Below are positions 1 to 8,855 of a stretch of 55,394 nucleotides of DNA, piece after piece. The stretch is taken from NCBI GenBank assembly GCA_900766645.1, contig CAAFWD010000183.1, positions 1-55,394 on the forward strand, in the 5' to 3' direction. The notes below the pieces were generated by a model that had not been told where the DNA came from, searched no databases, and saw only the letters and a program-made list of their open reading frames with translations. The stretch's first letter is position 1. Each line of letters starts with the position of its first letter. This DNA comes from an uncultured Cetobacterium sp. (GTDB taxonomy: Bacteria > Fusobacteriota > Fusobacteriia > Fusobacteriales > Fusobacteriaceae). The position numbers and the translations under genes were made by a program.

Positions 1-2049
1 AACATTGGTATCATGGCTCACATCGACGCAGGAAAGACAACTACAACAGAGAGAATCTTATTCTATACTGGAGTAGCTCACAAAATTGGAGAGGTTCACG
101 AAGGTGCCGCTACAATGGACTGGATGGAGCAAGAGCAAGAGAGAGGTATCACAATTACTTCTGCTGCTACAACATGTTTCTGGAAAAATCACAGAGTAAA
201 TATAATAGACACACCAGGACACGTGGACTTTACAGTTGAGGTTGAAAGATCTCTAAGAGTACTTGATGGAGCAGTTGCTGTATTCTCAGCAGTTGACGGA
301 GTACAACCACAGTCTGAAACAGTTTGGAGACAAGCTGATAAGTACGGAGTACCTAGAATAGCATTCTTTAATAAAATGGACAGAATCGGAGCTAACTTCG
401 AAATGTGTGTTAACGATATTAAAGAGAAGCTAGGAGCTAATCCAGTACCTATTCAATTACCAATCGGTGCAGAAGATGACTTCGAAGGAGTTATCGATTT
501 ATTAGAAATGAAAGAGATTGTTTGGCCAAAAGATTCTGACAATGGACAGAACTACGAGGTTAAAGATATCAGAGCTGAATTAGCTGATGTTGCAGAAGAT
601 GCAAGAAACTTCATGATCGAATCAGTAGTTGAAACTTCTGATGACTTAATGGAGAAATTCTTTGGTGGAGAAGAAATATCAGTAGAAGAAATTAATGTTG
701 CATTAAGAGCTGCTACATTAGCAAATACAATAGTTCCAGTAACTTGTGGAACAGCATTCAAAAACAAAGGAGTTCAAGCGTTATTAGATGCAATCATCGC
801 ATATATGCCTGCTCCAACAGATAAAGGAATAATCAAAGGAACTGACGTTAAGAACGATGAACTAGAAGTTACAAGAGAAATTTCTGATGATTCTCCATTC
901 TCAGCGCTAGCATTCAAGGTTATGACGGATCCATTCGTAGGAAGACTAACTTTCTTCAGAGTTTACTCTGGAACTTTAGCAAAAGGTTCATATGTGTTAA
1001 ACTCAACAAAAGGGAAGAAAGAGAGAATGGGAAGAATTCTTCAAATGCATGCAAACAAAAGAGAAGAGATCGAAATTGTTTACTGTGGAGATATCGCAGC
1101 AGCAGTAGGATTAAAAGATACTACAACTGGAGATACTCTATGTGCTGAGGATGCTCCAATGGTTCTAGAGAAGATGGAATTCCCTGAGCCAGTAATCTCG
1201 GTAGCTGTTGAGCCAAAAACAAAAGCTGACCAAGAAAAAATGGGACTAGCTCTTTCTAAATTAGCAGAAGAAGATCCTACATTCAGAGTTAAAACTGATG
1301 AAGAGACAGGACAAGTAATCATCTCAGGAATGGGAGAATTACACCTAGAAATTATCGTTGACAGAATGAAGAGAGAGTTTAAAGTTGAGTCTACAGTAGG
1401 TAAGCCACAGGTTGCATACAGAGAGACTATAACTATGGCTCAAGACCAAGAAGTTAAGTATGCTAAGCAATCAGGAGGAAAAGGTCAATACGGACACGTT
1501 AAGATCACTCTTGAACCAAACCCTGGAAAAGAGTTTGAATTTGTTAACAAAATTACAGGAGGAGTTATCCCTAGAGAATATATTCCTGCTGTAGAAAAAG
1601 GATGTAAAGAAGCATTAGAGTCAGGAGTAGTTGCAGGATACCCTATGGTAGATGTAAAAGTAACTCTTTATGATGGATCATACCATGAGGTTGACTCGTC
1701 AGAGATGGCATTCAAAATTGCTGGATCAATGGCATTCAAACAAGCAGCAGCAAAAGCTAAACCAGTAATCCTTGAGCCTATATTTAAGGTAGAGGTTACA
1801 ACTCCAGAAGAATATATGGGAGACATCATCGGTGACGTTAACTCTAGAAGAGGAATGATCGGTGGAATGATCGATAGAAATGGAGCTAAGATCATCAATG
1901 CTAAAGTACCTTTATCAGAGATGTTCGGATATGCAACTGACTTAAGATCTAAATCTCAAGGAAGAGCAACTTACTCAATGGAATTTGAAGAGTATGCGCA
2001 AGTTCCAAGTTCAGTTCAAAAAGCTATCCAAGAAGAGAGAGGAAGATAA
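1..2049 (+). CDS. fusA: Elongation factor G, 5' end cut by window
   Basis: Translational GTPase that drives ribosome translocation and, with RRF, ribosome recycling. The frame is open from base 1 and reads NIGIMAHIDAGKTTTTE, the family's G1 region. The first roughly 11 residues, including the start codon, therefore lie outside the window, and the ATG at base 13 is internal. The visible 682 residues hold the G domain, domain II and the C-terminal domains, with no frameshift. The gene precedes tuf as in the classic str operon, but a 114-base gap with its own promoter separates the two. Identification is certain. Confidence 0.98.
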   Translation, partial: NIGIMAHIDAGKTTTTERILFYTGVAHKIGEVHEGAATMDWMEQEQERGITITSAATTCFWKNHRVNIIDTPGHVDFTVEVERSLRVLDGAVAVFSAVDGVQPQSETVWRQADKYGVPRIAFFNKMDRIGANFEMCVNDIKEKLGANPVPIQLPIGAEDDFEGVIDLLEMKEIVWPKDSDNGQNYEVKDIRAELADVAEDARNFMIESVVETSDDLMEKFFGGEEISVEEINVALRAATLANTIVPVTCGTAFKNKGVQALLDAIIAYMPAPTDKGIIKGTDVKNDELEVTREISDDSPFSALAFKVMTDPFVGRLTFFRVYSGTLAKGSYVLNSTKGKKERMGRILQMHANKREEIEIVYCGDIAAAVGLKDTTTGDTLCAEDAPMVLEKMEFPEPVISVAVEPKTKADQEKMGLALSKLAEEDPTFRVKTDEETGQVIISGMGELHLEIIVDRMKREFKVESTVGKPQVAYRETITMAQDQEVKYAKQSGGKGQYGHVKITLEPNPGKEFEFVNKITGGVIPREYIPAVEKGCKEALESGVVAGYPMVDVKVTLYDGSYHEVDSSEMAFKIAGSMAFKQAAAKAKPVILEPIFKVEVTTPEEYMGDIIGDVNSRRGMIGGMIDRNGAKIINAKVPLSEMFGYATDLRSKSQGRATYSMEFEEYAQVPSSVQKAIQEERGR

Positions 2050-2061
2050 TAAATTTTATCT

Positions 2062-2090
2062 TTGTAAATTTTCTAAGAAGTTTGTATAAT
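2062..2090 (+). promoter_or_regulatory. Promoter for tuf
   Basis: A -35 box TTGTAA (2062-2067) and a perfect -10 box TATAAT (2085-2090) are separated by 17 bases. It lies in the fusA-tuf gap, so EF-Tu can be made independently of the upstream str genes. Inferred by consensus only. Confidence 0.7.
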
Positions 2091-2102
2091 AAGTTTAAAA
2101 TG

Positions 2103-2129
2103 TTGTGATCTAGTTTACCTAGATCACAA
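2103..2129 (+). promoter_or_regulatory. Hairpin in the tuf leader
   Basis: A perfect 11-bp stem (2103-2113 with 2119-2129, loop of 5) lies between the tuf promoter and its ribosome-binding site. No T run follows, so it is probably not a terminator. It may stabilise the 5' end of the mRNA or influence translation of this highly expressed gene. Confidence 0.6.
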
Positions 2130-2163
2130 TAAAATTATAAAAAATTGATAGGAGGATGTTCAA

Positions 2164-3348
2164 ATGGCAAAAGCAAAATTTGAAAGACACAAACCGCACG
2201 TTAATATCGGAACAATTGGTCACGTTGACCACGGAAAGACAACAACAACAGCAGCAATCTCAAAAGTATTATCAGAAATGGGATTAGCAGAGAGAGTAGA
2301 CTTCGATAACATCGATGGAGCTCCAGAAGAGAGAGAAAGAGGAATCACAATCAACACAGCTCACATTGAGTACGAAACAGAAACTAGACACTACGCACAC
2401 GTTGACTGTCCAGGTCACGCGGACTACGTAAAGAACATGATCACAGGAGCAGCGCAGATGGACGGAGCAATCCTAGTTGTATCAGCAGCTGATGGACCAA
2501 TGCCTCAAACAAGAGAGCACATCCTATTATCAAGACAGGTAGGAGTACCTTACATCGTAGTATATTTAAACAAAGCTGACATGGTAGACGACGAAGAGTT
2601 ACTAGAGTTAGTAGAGATGGAAGTAAGAGAATTATTAACTGAGTATGGATTCCCAGGGGATGACTTACCAGTAGTAATGGGATCATCATTAGGAGCAATG
2701 AACGGAGAAGAGAAATGGGTAGAGCAAATTAAAGTTCTAATGAACGCAGTAGATGAGTACATCCCAACTCCAGCAAGAGCAGTAGACCAACCATTCCTAA
2801 TGCCAATCGAGGACGTTTTCACAATTACAGGAAGAGGAACAGTTGTTACTGGAAGAGTAGAAAGAGGAATCGTAAAAGTTGGAGAAGAGATCGAAATCGT
2901 AGGAATTAAAGAAACTACAAAGACAACTTGTACAGGAGTAGAGATGTTCAGAAAGCTTCTAGATCAAGGAGAAGCTGGAGATAACATAGGAGCTCTATTA
3001 AGAGGAATCAAGAAAGAGGATGTTGAAAGAGGACAAGTATTATGTAAGCCAGGATCAATCTTACCTCATACAAACTTCAGATCAGAGGTATACGTATTAA
3101 CTAAGGAAGAGGGAGGAAGACATACTCCATTCTTCTCAGGATACAGACCACAGTTCTACTTCAGAACTACAGATATAACAGGAGCAATCTCATTACCAGA
3201 GGGAGTAGAAATGGTAATGCCAGGAGACAACATTGAGATGACAGTAGAGTTAATCCACCCAATCGCAATGGAGCCAGGATTAAGATTCGCTATCAGAGAA
3301 GGAGGAAGAACAGTAGCTTCTGGAGTTGTTGCAGAAATTACTAAGTAA
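2164..3348 (+). CDS. tuf: Elongation factor Tu
   Basis: GTPase that delivers aminoacyl-tRNA to the ribosomal A site. The 394-residue product has the usual length. GHVDHGKT is at residues 19-26, DCPGH at 81-85 and NKAD at 136-139, followed by the two beta-barrel domains. The ATG has an AGGAGG sequence 5 bases or so upstream of a short spacer (about 2151-2156). The unit appears monocistronic: it has its own promoter, a leader hairpin and a strong terminator directly after the gene. Only one tuf copy is visible here; whether a second exists cannot be told. Confidence 0.99.
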   Translation: MAKAKFERHKPHVNIGTIGHVDHGKTTTTAAISKVLSEMGLAERVDFDNIDGAPEERERGITINTAHIEYETETRHYAHVDCPGHADYVKNMITGAAQMDGAILVVSAADGPMPQTREHILLSRQVGVPYIVVYLNKADMVDDEELLELVEMEVRELLTEYGFPGDDLPVVMGSSLGAMNGEEKWVEQIKVLMNAVDEYIPTPARAVDQPFLMPIEDVFTITGRGTVVTGRVERGIVKVGEEIEIVGIKETTKTTCTGVEMFRKLLDQGEAGDNIGALLRGIKKEDVERGQVLCKPGSILPHTNFRSEVYVLTKEEGGRHTPFFSGYRPQFYFRTTDITGAISLPEGVEMVMPGDNIEMTVELIHPIAMEPGLRFAIREGGRTVASGVVAEITK

Positions 3349-3373
3349 TCCAATTGACTAAGTGAAATTAGTT

Positions 3374-3410
3374 GATATAAAAGGGGAGTTAATCCCCTTT
3401 TATATCTTTA
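3374..3410 (+). terminator. Intrinsic terminator of tuf
   Basis: A perfect 14-bp stem (3374-3387 with 3393-3406) with a 5-base loop is followed by a short T-rich stretch. It separates the tuf unit from the ribosomal protein operon. Confidence 0.85.
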
Positions 3411-3464
3411 TAAAACCCTAAGATAATAAAGGTAAAAAAACTTATATATATATTCAAAAAAGAT

Positions 3465-3492
3465 TTGCTTTTTGTAAAAAATATGATATAAT
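3465..3492 (+). promoter_or_regulatory. Promoter of the S10 ribosomal operon
   Basis: TTGCTT (3465-3470), a 16-base spacer and TATAAT (3487-3492), with an upstream TG giving an extended -10 (TGATATAAT). It is the first promoter after the tuf terminator. The transcript would carry a short hairpin at 3506-3525 before rpsJ. Confidence 0.7.
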
Positions 3493-3558
3493 TACCAGAG
3501 TGTACAAAAGAATTATTATTCTTTTAATCGAAACTTTTAAGGAGGTGCGAAAAGTAAA

Positions 3559-3870
3559 ATGGCTTCTAACAAGTTAAGAATTTACTTAAAAGCTTATGAT
3601 CACACTTTATTAGATCAATCAGCTAAGAAGATAGTGGAGGTTGCTAAGAAATCTGGAGCAGAGATCGCTGGACCAATGCCACTGCCTACAAAAATTAAGA
3701 AATACACAGTACTAAGATCTGTACACGTAAACAAAGACTCGAGAGAACAATTCGAGATGAGAGTACACAGAAGAATGGTAGAGATTACAAACTCTAACCC
3801 TAAGACAATTGCTTCTTTAACAGCAGTTAACTTACCAGCTGGTGTTGGAATCGAAATAAAGCAAGCATAA
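3559..3870 (+). CDS. rpsJ: Small-subunit ribosomal protein S10
   Basis: The 103-residue protein of the 30S head, also known as NusE for its role with NusB in transcription antitermination. Length and sequence match the family throughout, including the MRVHRRMVEI segment. The ATG lies 12 bases after GGAGGT at 3541-3546. It is the first gene of the cluster, with a promoter about 67 bases upstream. An unusually long 180-base gap follows before rplC. Confidence 0.98.
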   Translation: MASNKLRIYLKAYDHTLLDQSAKKIVEVAKKSGAEIAGPMPLPTKIKKYTVLRSVHVNKDSREQFEMRVHRRMVEITNSNPKTIASLTAVNLPAGVGIEIKQA

Positions 3871-4050
3871 TTGAGTTATTAGATTGATTCTGAGGAAAAG
3901 GCAGACAGCTGATTTTCGGGTAATTTGATGCTAATTAAAGAATTAAATTATCCTTACAGAATAATACAAGTTGGCGTTTTTTTTAAAGAAAAGTGGTGGA
4001 ACCACGAGGGCAAGTTGTCAACCAATATATTATTTGATGGAGGTAAAAAC
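3871..4050 (+). promoter_or_regulatory. Candidate structured leader before rplC
   Basis: This 180-base gap inside an otherwise compact operon has no convincing gene. An in-frame upstream extension of rplC exists but is not L3-like. The gap contains a 9-bp stem with one G-U pair (GGGTAATTT with AAATTATCC, about 3917-3956), a run of eight T's after GGCG (3977-3984) and a small GTGGT/ACCAC hairpin (3993-4005). The layout resembles a regulatory leader with possible attenuation. A role for L3 or L4 is inference only. Confidence 0.45.
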
Positions 4051-4677
4051 ATGTCAGGAATTTTAGCTAAAAAAATTGGAATGACTCAAATTTTCGAAGA
4101 TGGAAAGTTTGTTCCAGTTACTGTAGTTGAAGCAGGACCTAACTATGTTCTTCAAAAGAAGACTGTAGAGAATGATGGGTACACAGCTTTACAACTAGGA
4201 TTTGACGAAAAAAGAGAAAAAAATACTACAAAGCCATTAATGGGAATCTTTAACAAAGCAGGAGTAAAACCTTTAAGATTTGTTAAAGAGTTAAAAGTTG
4301 ATTCAGTAGAGGGAATCGAACTTGGACAAGAGATTAAAGTTGACGCTTTAGCAGAGGTTGCTTTTGTAGACATTACAGGAACTTCAAAAGGTAAAGGAAC
4401 ATCAGGAGTTATGAAGAGACATAACTTTGCTGGAAACAGAGCATCACACGGTGTTTCTAGAAACCACAGACTTGGAGGATCTATAGGAATGTCGTCTTGG
4501 CCTGGAAAAGTTCTTAAGAACAAGAAAATGGCTGGACAATACGGAAATGCAACTGTAACAGTTCAAAACTTAAAAATTGTTAAAGTTGACGCAGAAAACA
4601 ACTTACTACTAATTAAAGGTGCAGTACCTGGTCCAAAGAACGGATATATCGTTGTTAAGCCAGCTGTAAAAAAATAA
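4051..4677 (+). CDS. rplC: Large-subunit ribosomal protein L3
   Basis: Early 50S assembly protein whose loop reaches the peptidyl transferase centre. The product is 208 residues and starts MSGILAKKIGMTQ, the canonical L3 N-terminus. An in-frame ATG at 3925 would add 42 residues unlike any L3. ATG 4051 was chosen because it has GATGGAGGT eight bases upstream and fits the family. The KGKGTSGVMKRHNF and GSIGMSSWPGKV segments are typical. It is followed after 30 bases by rplD. Confidence 0.97.
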   Translation: MSGILAKKIGMTQIFEDGKFVPVTVVEAGPNYVLQKKTVENDGYTALQLGFDEKREKNTTKPLMGIFNKAGVKPLRFVKELKVDSVEGIELGQEIKVDALAEVAFVDITGTSKGKGTSGVMKRHNFAGNRASHGVSRNHRLGGSIGMSSWPGKVLKNKKMAGQYGNATVTVQNLKIVKVDAENNLLLIKGAVPGPKNGYIVVKPAVKK

Positions 4678-4707
4678 TTAGTTAGTAGATGAGGAAGGAG
4701 GAAAATA

Positions 4708-5340
4708 ATGGCAGTTTTAAACATATATGACTTAGCAGGAAACCAAACTGGTACTGTAGAAGTTAAAGATTCTGTATTTGGAATCGAGCCTAATAAAGCA
4801 GTATTACATGAAGTACTAACTGCAGAATTAGCAGCTGCTAGACAAGGAACTGCAGCTACTAAAACTAGAGCTATGGTTAAAGGTGGAGGAAGAAAGCCTT
4901 TCAAACAAAAAGGAACTGGAAGAGCTAGACAAGGTTCAATAAGAGCACCTCACATGGTAGGTGGAGGAGTTACTTTCGGACCGCACCCAAGATCGTATGA
5001 GAAAAAAGTAAATAAAAAAGTAAGAAATCTTGCTTTAAGATCAGCACTTTCTGCGAAAGTTGCTGCTGGAGAGATCTTAGTTCTTGATGGAACTATAGAT
5101 GCACCAAAAACTAAAACAATAATCGCTTTAACAAACGCTTTAACAGCTAATACAAAGCAATTATTCGTTGTAAACGACCTTGCTACAGAAGCTGATTACA
5201 ACTTATACTTATCAGCTAGAAACTTAGAGAACGCAGTAGTTCTTCAACCAAACGAGATTGGAGTTTACTGGTTATTAAAGCAAGAGAAAGTTATCGTTAC
5301 TAAGGAAGCGTTAACGACAATCGAGGAGGTGCTTGCATAA
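4708..5340 (+). CDS. rplD: Large-subunit ribosomal protein L4
   Basis: A 210-residue 50S protein lining the exit tunnel. In several bacteria L4 also represses its own operon. The family's conserved KGGGRKPFKQKGTGRARQG segment (residues 59-77) is intact. The ATG follows GGAAGGAGG. The stop codon overlaps the rplW start by one base (TAATG), suggesting translational coupling. L4 is the obvious candidate ligand for any leader in this operon, but that is unproven here. Confidence 0.98.
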   Translation: MAVLNIYDLAGNQTGTVEVKDSVFGIEPNKAVLHEVLTAELAAARQGTAATKTRAMVKGGGRKPFKQKGTGRARQGSIRAPHMVGGGVTFGPHPRSYEKKVNKKVRNLALRSALSAKVAAGEILVLDGTIDAPKTKTIIALTNALTANTKQLFVVNDLATEADYNLYLSARNLENAVVLQPNEIGVYWLLKQEKVIVTKEALTTIEEVLA

Positions 5341-5627
5341 TGACTGCTTACGATATCGTAAAGAAGCCTGTAATCACTGAGAAGACTGAGATCTTAAGAA
5401 GAGATTACAACAAGTACACATTTGAAGTAAGTCCTAAAGCTAACAAAGTAGAAATCAGAAAAGCTATCGAAACTATATTCAACGTAAAAGTTGAGTCAGT
5501 TGCGACTATGAATGTAAAGCCTGTGACTAAGAGACACGGAATGAAGCTTTATAAAACTCAAGCTAAAAAGAAAGCTATTGTTAAATTAGCAGCTGGAAAC
5601 ACAATCACTTACTTCGCAGAAGTTTAA
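5340..5627 (+). CDS. rplW: Large-subunit ribosomal protein L23
   Basis: A 95-residue protein at the tunnel exit, a docking site for trigger factor and SRP. It matches the family from TAYDIVKKPVITEK to the VKLAAGN end. The start overlaps the rplD stop by one base, and a ribosome-binding site lies within the end of rplD (GAGGAGGTG). It is followed by a 95-base AT-rich gap before rplB, longer than most gaps in the cluster. Confidence 0.98.
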   Translation: MTAYDIVKKPVITEKTEILRRDYNKYTFEVSPKANKVEIRKAIETIFNVKVESVATMNVKPVTKRHGMKLYKTQAKKKAIVKLAAGNTITYFAEV

Positions 5628-5722
5628 TTTGAATAATAATTAGAGTTTTAAATCTTATAAATATATTAAGATAAAAGCTAAAGATAATTATAGGTCAGGA
5701 AAAATTTTGGAGGTTAACAGAA

Positions 5723-6553
5723 ATGGCAATTAGAAAGTTAAATGCTATAACTAATGGTACTAGACATATGTCTAGATTAGTTAACGAAGAGTTAGATAAA
5801 GTTAGACCTGAAAAGTCTTTAACTACACCATTAAAATCTGCTTACGGTAGAGATAACTATGGACACAGAACATGTAGAAATAGAGAGAAGGGACACAAAA
5901 GACTTTACAGAATCATCGACTTTAAGAGAAATAAATTAGATGTACCTGCAAAGGTAGTATCACTAGAGTACGATCCAAATAGAACTGCAAATATTGCATT
6001 ATTATCGTACGCAGATGGAGAGAAGAGATATATTCTTGCTCCAAAGGGACTTAAGAAAGGTGACATCGTAATGGCTGGTTCAAATGCTGAAATAAAGCCA
6101 GGAAATGCTCTTAAATTAAAAGAGATGCCTGTTGGATCACAGATTCACAACCTTGAGTTACAAAGAGGAAAGGGTGGACAATTAGTTAGATCTGCAGGAA
6201 CTGCAGCAAGACTAGTTGCAAAAGAAGGAACTTACTGTCACGTTCAGTTACCATCAGGTGAGTTAAGATTAATTCACGGTGAATGTATGGCAACTATCGG
6301 TGAAGTAGGAAACTCTGAGCACAGCCTAGTTTCACTAGGAAAAGCTGGAAGAAACAGACACAAAGGAAGAAGACCTCATGTAAGAGGATCTGTAATGAAC
6401 CCTTGTGATCACCCACACGGTGGAGGAGAAGGTAAATGTCCTGTTGGAAGAAAATCTCCTATGACTCCTTGGGGTAAACCAGCTCATGGTGTTAAGACAA
6501 GAGGAAGAAAAACTTCAGACAAGTTTATCGTAAGAAGAAGAAACGAAAAGTAA
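5723..6553 (+). CDS. rplB: Large-subunit ribosomal protein L2
   Basis: A 276-residue 23S rRNA-binding protein required for subunit association and peptidyl transferase assembly. The conserved C-terminal segment with HPHGGGEG and GKPAHGVKTR is present, as is the usual basic tail. The ATG is preceded by TTGGAGGTT. The 95-base upstream gap (5628-5722) contains an AT-rich imperfect hairpin (ATCTTA/TAAGAT) but no gene. Confidence 0.98.
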   Translation: MAIRKLNAITNGTRHMSRLVNEELDKVRPEKSLTTPLKSAYGRDNYGHRTCRNREKGHKRLYRIIDFKRNKLDVPAKVVSLEYDPNRTANIALLSYADGEKRYILAPKGLKKGDIVMAGSNAEIKPGNALKLKEMPVGSQIHNLELQRGKGGQLVRSAGTAARLVAKEGTYCHVQLPSGELRLIHGECMATIGEVGNSEHSLVSLGKAGRNRHKGRRPHVRGSVMNPCDHPHGGGEGKCPVGRKSPMTPWGKPAHGVKTRGRKTSDKFIVRRRNEK

Positions 6554-6577
6554 TTTTCGAGAGGAGGCTAATAGGTA

Positions 6578-6859
6578 ATGGCTAGATCATTAAAAAAAGG
6601 ACCTTTTTGTGACCACCACTTAATGAAAAAAGTTGAGGAAGCAGTAGCTACTGAGAATATAAAAGCGGTAATAAAGACTTGGTCTAGAAGATCAACAATA
6701 TTCCCTAACTTTATAGGATTAACATTTGGTGTTTACAATGGTAAAAAACACATACCAGTTCATGTAACTGAGCAAATGGTTGGACATAAACTAGGAGAGT
6801 TTGCACCAACAAGAACGTATTACGGACACGGTGTAGACAAAAAGAAAAAGAAAAAATAA
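6578..6859 (+). CDS. rpsS: Small-subunit ribosomal protein S19
   Basis: A 93-residue 30S head protein that forms a complex with S13 near the A-site tRNA. The family N-terminus MARSLKKGPF is intact. The C-terminus ends in an unbroken run of six lysines after GVDK. The gene lies 24 bases after rplB and has a GAGGAGG site upstream of its ATG. Confidence 0.98.
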   Translation: MARSLKKGPFCDHHLMKKVEEAVATENIKAVIKTWSRRSTIFPNFIGLTFGVYNGKKHIPVHVTEQMVGHKLGEFAPTRTYYGHGVDKKKKKK

Positions 6860-6907
6860 TCGATTTTAAAATAGATAAATTGATAGTATGAAAAGGAGGT
6901 TGGACTA

Positions 6908-7240
6908 GTGGAAGCTAGAGCAATAACTAGATTCGTAAGATTATCTCCAAGAAAAGCTAGACTTGTAGCAGACTTAGTGAGAGGAAAATCGGCATTAGAA
7001 GCTTTAGATACGTTAGAGTTTACTAACAAAAAAGCAGCTAGATTTATAAAGAAAACACTAGCATCAGCAATTGCTAATGCAACTAACAACTTCAACATGG
7101 ATGAGGAGAAGTTAGTAGTATCAACTATAATGATAAACGACGGACCAGCGCTTAAGAGAATAATGCCAAGAGCGATGGGAAGAGCAGATATAATAAGAAA
7201 ACCAACAGCGCACATTGTTGTGGCAGTGTCTGAAAAGTAG
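6908..7240 (+). CDS. rplV: Large-subunit ribosomal protein L22
   Basis: A 110-residue 50S protein whose beta-hairpin lines the exit tunnel, the classic site of macrolide-resistance changes. It starts at a GTG ten bases or so after AAGGAGG. The conserved RLSPRKARLVADLVRGK stretch near the N-terminus and the RAMGRA hairpin region (about residues 85-95) are both unaltered in pattern. rpsC follows after 15 bases. Confidence 0.97.
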   Translation: MEARAITRFVRLSPRKARLVADLVRGKSALEALDTLEFTNKKAARFIKKTLASAIANATNNFNMDEEKLVVSTIMINDGPALKRIMPRAMGRADIIRKPTAHIVVAVSEK

Positions 7241-7255
7241 TAAGGAGGTAAGACT

Positions 7256-7912
7256 GTGGGACAAAAAGTAGACCCTAGAGGACTGAGACTTGGAATTACA
7301 AGAACTTGGGATTCTATCTGGTATGCAGATAAAAAAGAATATGCAAAGTTCTTCCATGAGGATACAAAGATCAGAGAAATGATCAAGAAAAACTACTTCC
7401 ATGCGGGAATTTCAAAGGTTAAGATCGAGAGAACTTCTCCATCACACGTTGTAGTTTTAGTATACACAGCTAAAGCTGGAATTATCATCGGAAGAAAAGG
7501 TTCTGAAATAGAAGCTTTAAGAGGAAAACTTGAGGCTATGACTGGAAGAAAAGTTACAGTTAAAGTTCAAGAAGTTAAAGAATTTAATAAGGATGCAACA
7601 TTAGTTGCTGAAAATATAGCTACATCTATCGAAAAGAGAGTAGCGTATAAGAGAGCAGTAAGTCAAGCTGTTATGAGAGCTATGAAAGCAGGAGCGAAAG
7701 GAATCAAAGTTATGGTTTCTGGAAGATTAAATGGTGCTGAGATCGCAAGATCTGAGTGGGTAGTAGAAGGTAAAGTACCTCTACATACACTAAGAGCAGA
7801 TATTGATTATGCTACAGCTACAGCTCACACTACATATGGAGCTCTTGGAATCAAAGTTTGGATCTTCCACGGTGAAGTACTTCCAACTAAGAAGGAAGGA
7901 GGGGAAGCGTAA
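7256..7912 (+). CDS. rpsC: Small-subunit ribosomal protein S3
   Basis: A 218-residue 30S head protein at the mRNA entry channel. The GTG start reads MGQKVDPRGLRLG, the family N-terminus, behind AAGGAGGT. The KH-type RNA-binding segment IIIGRKGSEIE (residues 80-90) and the C-terminal ARSEW...GKVPLHTLRADIDY region are present. The stop is only two bases from the rplP start. Confidence 0.98.
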   Translation: MGQKVDPRGLRLGITRTWDSIWYADKKEYAKFFHEDTKIREMIKKNYFHAGISKVKIERTSPSHVVVLVYTAKAGIIIGRKGSEIEALRGKLEAMTGRKVTVKVQEVKEFNKDATLVAENIATSIEKRVAYKRAVSQAVMRAMKAGAKGIKVMVSGRLNGAEIARSEWVVEGKVPLHTLRADIDYATATAHTTYGALGIKVWIFHGEVLPTKKEGGEA

Positions 7913-7914
7913 TC

Positions 7915-8337
7915 ATGTTAATGCCTAAAAGAACAAAACATAGAAAAATGTTTAGAGGAAGAATGAAGGGTACAGCTCAAAGAGGTAACACTGTTGCTTT
8001 CGGAGATTACGGATTACAAGCCCTTGAGCCAGCTTGGATAACTAACAGACAGATCGAGTCATGTAGAGTTGGAATCAACAGAACATTCAGAAGAGAGGGT
8101 AAAACTTTCATTAGAATATTCCCAGATAAGCCAATTACTGCTAGACCAGCTGGAGTTAGAATGGGTAAAGGTAAAGGAAACGTAGAAGGATGGGTAGCAG
8201 TAGTTAAACCTGGAAGAGTAATGTTCGAGGTATCTGGTGTTACTGAAGAGAAAGCTATAGCAGCTTTAAGAAAAGCTTCTATGAAACTTCCTATCAGATG
8301 TAAGATTGTAAAAAGAGAGAATGGTGGTGAGAACTAA
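7915..8337 (+). CDS. rplP: Large-subunit ribosomal protein L16
   Basis: A 140-residue 50S protein beside the A-site tRNA elbow. Two ATGs are possible: 7915 (MLMPKR) and 7921 (MPKR). The first fits the family's usual ML-x-PKR opening and is better spaced from AAGGAGGGG at 7896-7904, so it was chosen. The stop codon overlaps the rpmC start by one base. Confidence 0.97.
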   Translation: MLMPKRTKHRKMFRGRMKGTAQRGNTVAFGDYGLQALEPAWITNRQIESCRVGINRTFRREGKTFIRIFPDKPITARPAGVRMGKGKGNVEGWVAVVKPGRVMFEVSGVTEEKAIAALRKASMKLPIRCKIVKRENGGEN

Positions 8338-8519
8338 TGAGAGCTAAGGAAATAAGAGAAATATCTACTGAAGACTTAGTAGTAAAGTGCAAAGAGCTTA
8401 AGGAAGAATTATTCAACCTAAAGTTTCAACTTTCATTAGGACAAGTTACTAACACTGCTAAGATTAGAGAAGTAAGAAGAGAGATCGCAAGAATAAATAC
8501 TATATTAAACGAGAGATAA
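8337..8519 (+). CDS. rpmC: Large-subunit ribosomal protein L29
   Basis: A 60-residue, two-helix protein at the tunnel exit next to L23. It opens MRAKEIREIS and contains the family's ELFNLKFQ...LGQVTNTA core. Its start is coupled to rplP by a TAATG overlap. It is followed by a 50-base AT-rich gap before rpsQ. Confidence 0.97.
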   Translation: MRAKEIREISTEDLVVKCKELKEELFNLKFQLSLGQVTNTAKIREVRREIARINTILNER

Positions 8520-8569
8520 TTTGATCATATAAATTTGATATAGATTCTTAAGAAGAGGAGGTCAAAATC

Positions 8570-8821
8570 TTGAGAAACGAGAGAAAAGTAAGAGAAGGAA
8601 TCGTTGTTTCAGACAAGATGGATAAAACTATCGTAGTTGCTATTGAGACAATGGTATTACACCCAATCTACAAGAAGAGAGTTAAGAAGACTACAAAGTT
8701 CAAAGCTCATGACGAGAACAATGTAGCTCAAACTGGAGATAAAGTAAGAATCATGGAAACTAGACCATTATCTAGAGATAAGAGATGGAGACTAGTTGAT
8801 ATTATAGAGAAAGCTAGATAA
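8570..8821 (+). CDS. rpsQ: Small-subunit ribosomal protein S17
   Basis: An 83-residue OB-fold primary 16S rRNA-binding protein. It starts at TTG (MRNERKVREG) behind GAGGAGGT, with no ATG giving a better family fit. The GIVVSDKMDKT and HPIYKKRVKKT segments match S17. TTG starts recur in this cluster (rplR, rpsE, secY, rpsM). Confidence 0.97.
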   Translation: MRNERKVREGIVVSDKMDKTIVVAIETMVLHPIYKKRVKKTTKFKAHDENNVAQTGDKVRIMETRPLSRDKRWRLVDIIEKAR

Positions 8822-8855
8822 TAATCCAAATTATTGTTGAGAGGAGGATAATTTA

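Noticed and set aside
3925..4050. In-frame upstream extension of rplC by 42 residues
   Set aside because: The extra residues do not resemble L3, and the ATG at 4051 has a good ribosome-binding site and the canonical N-terminus.
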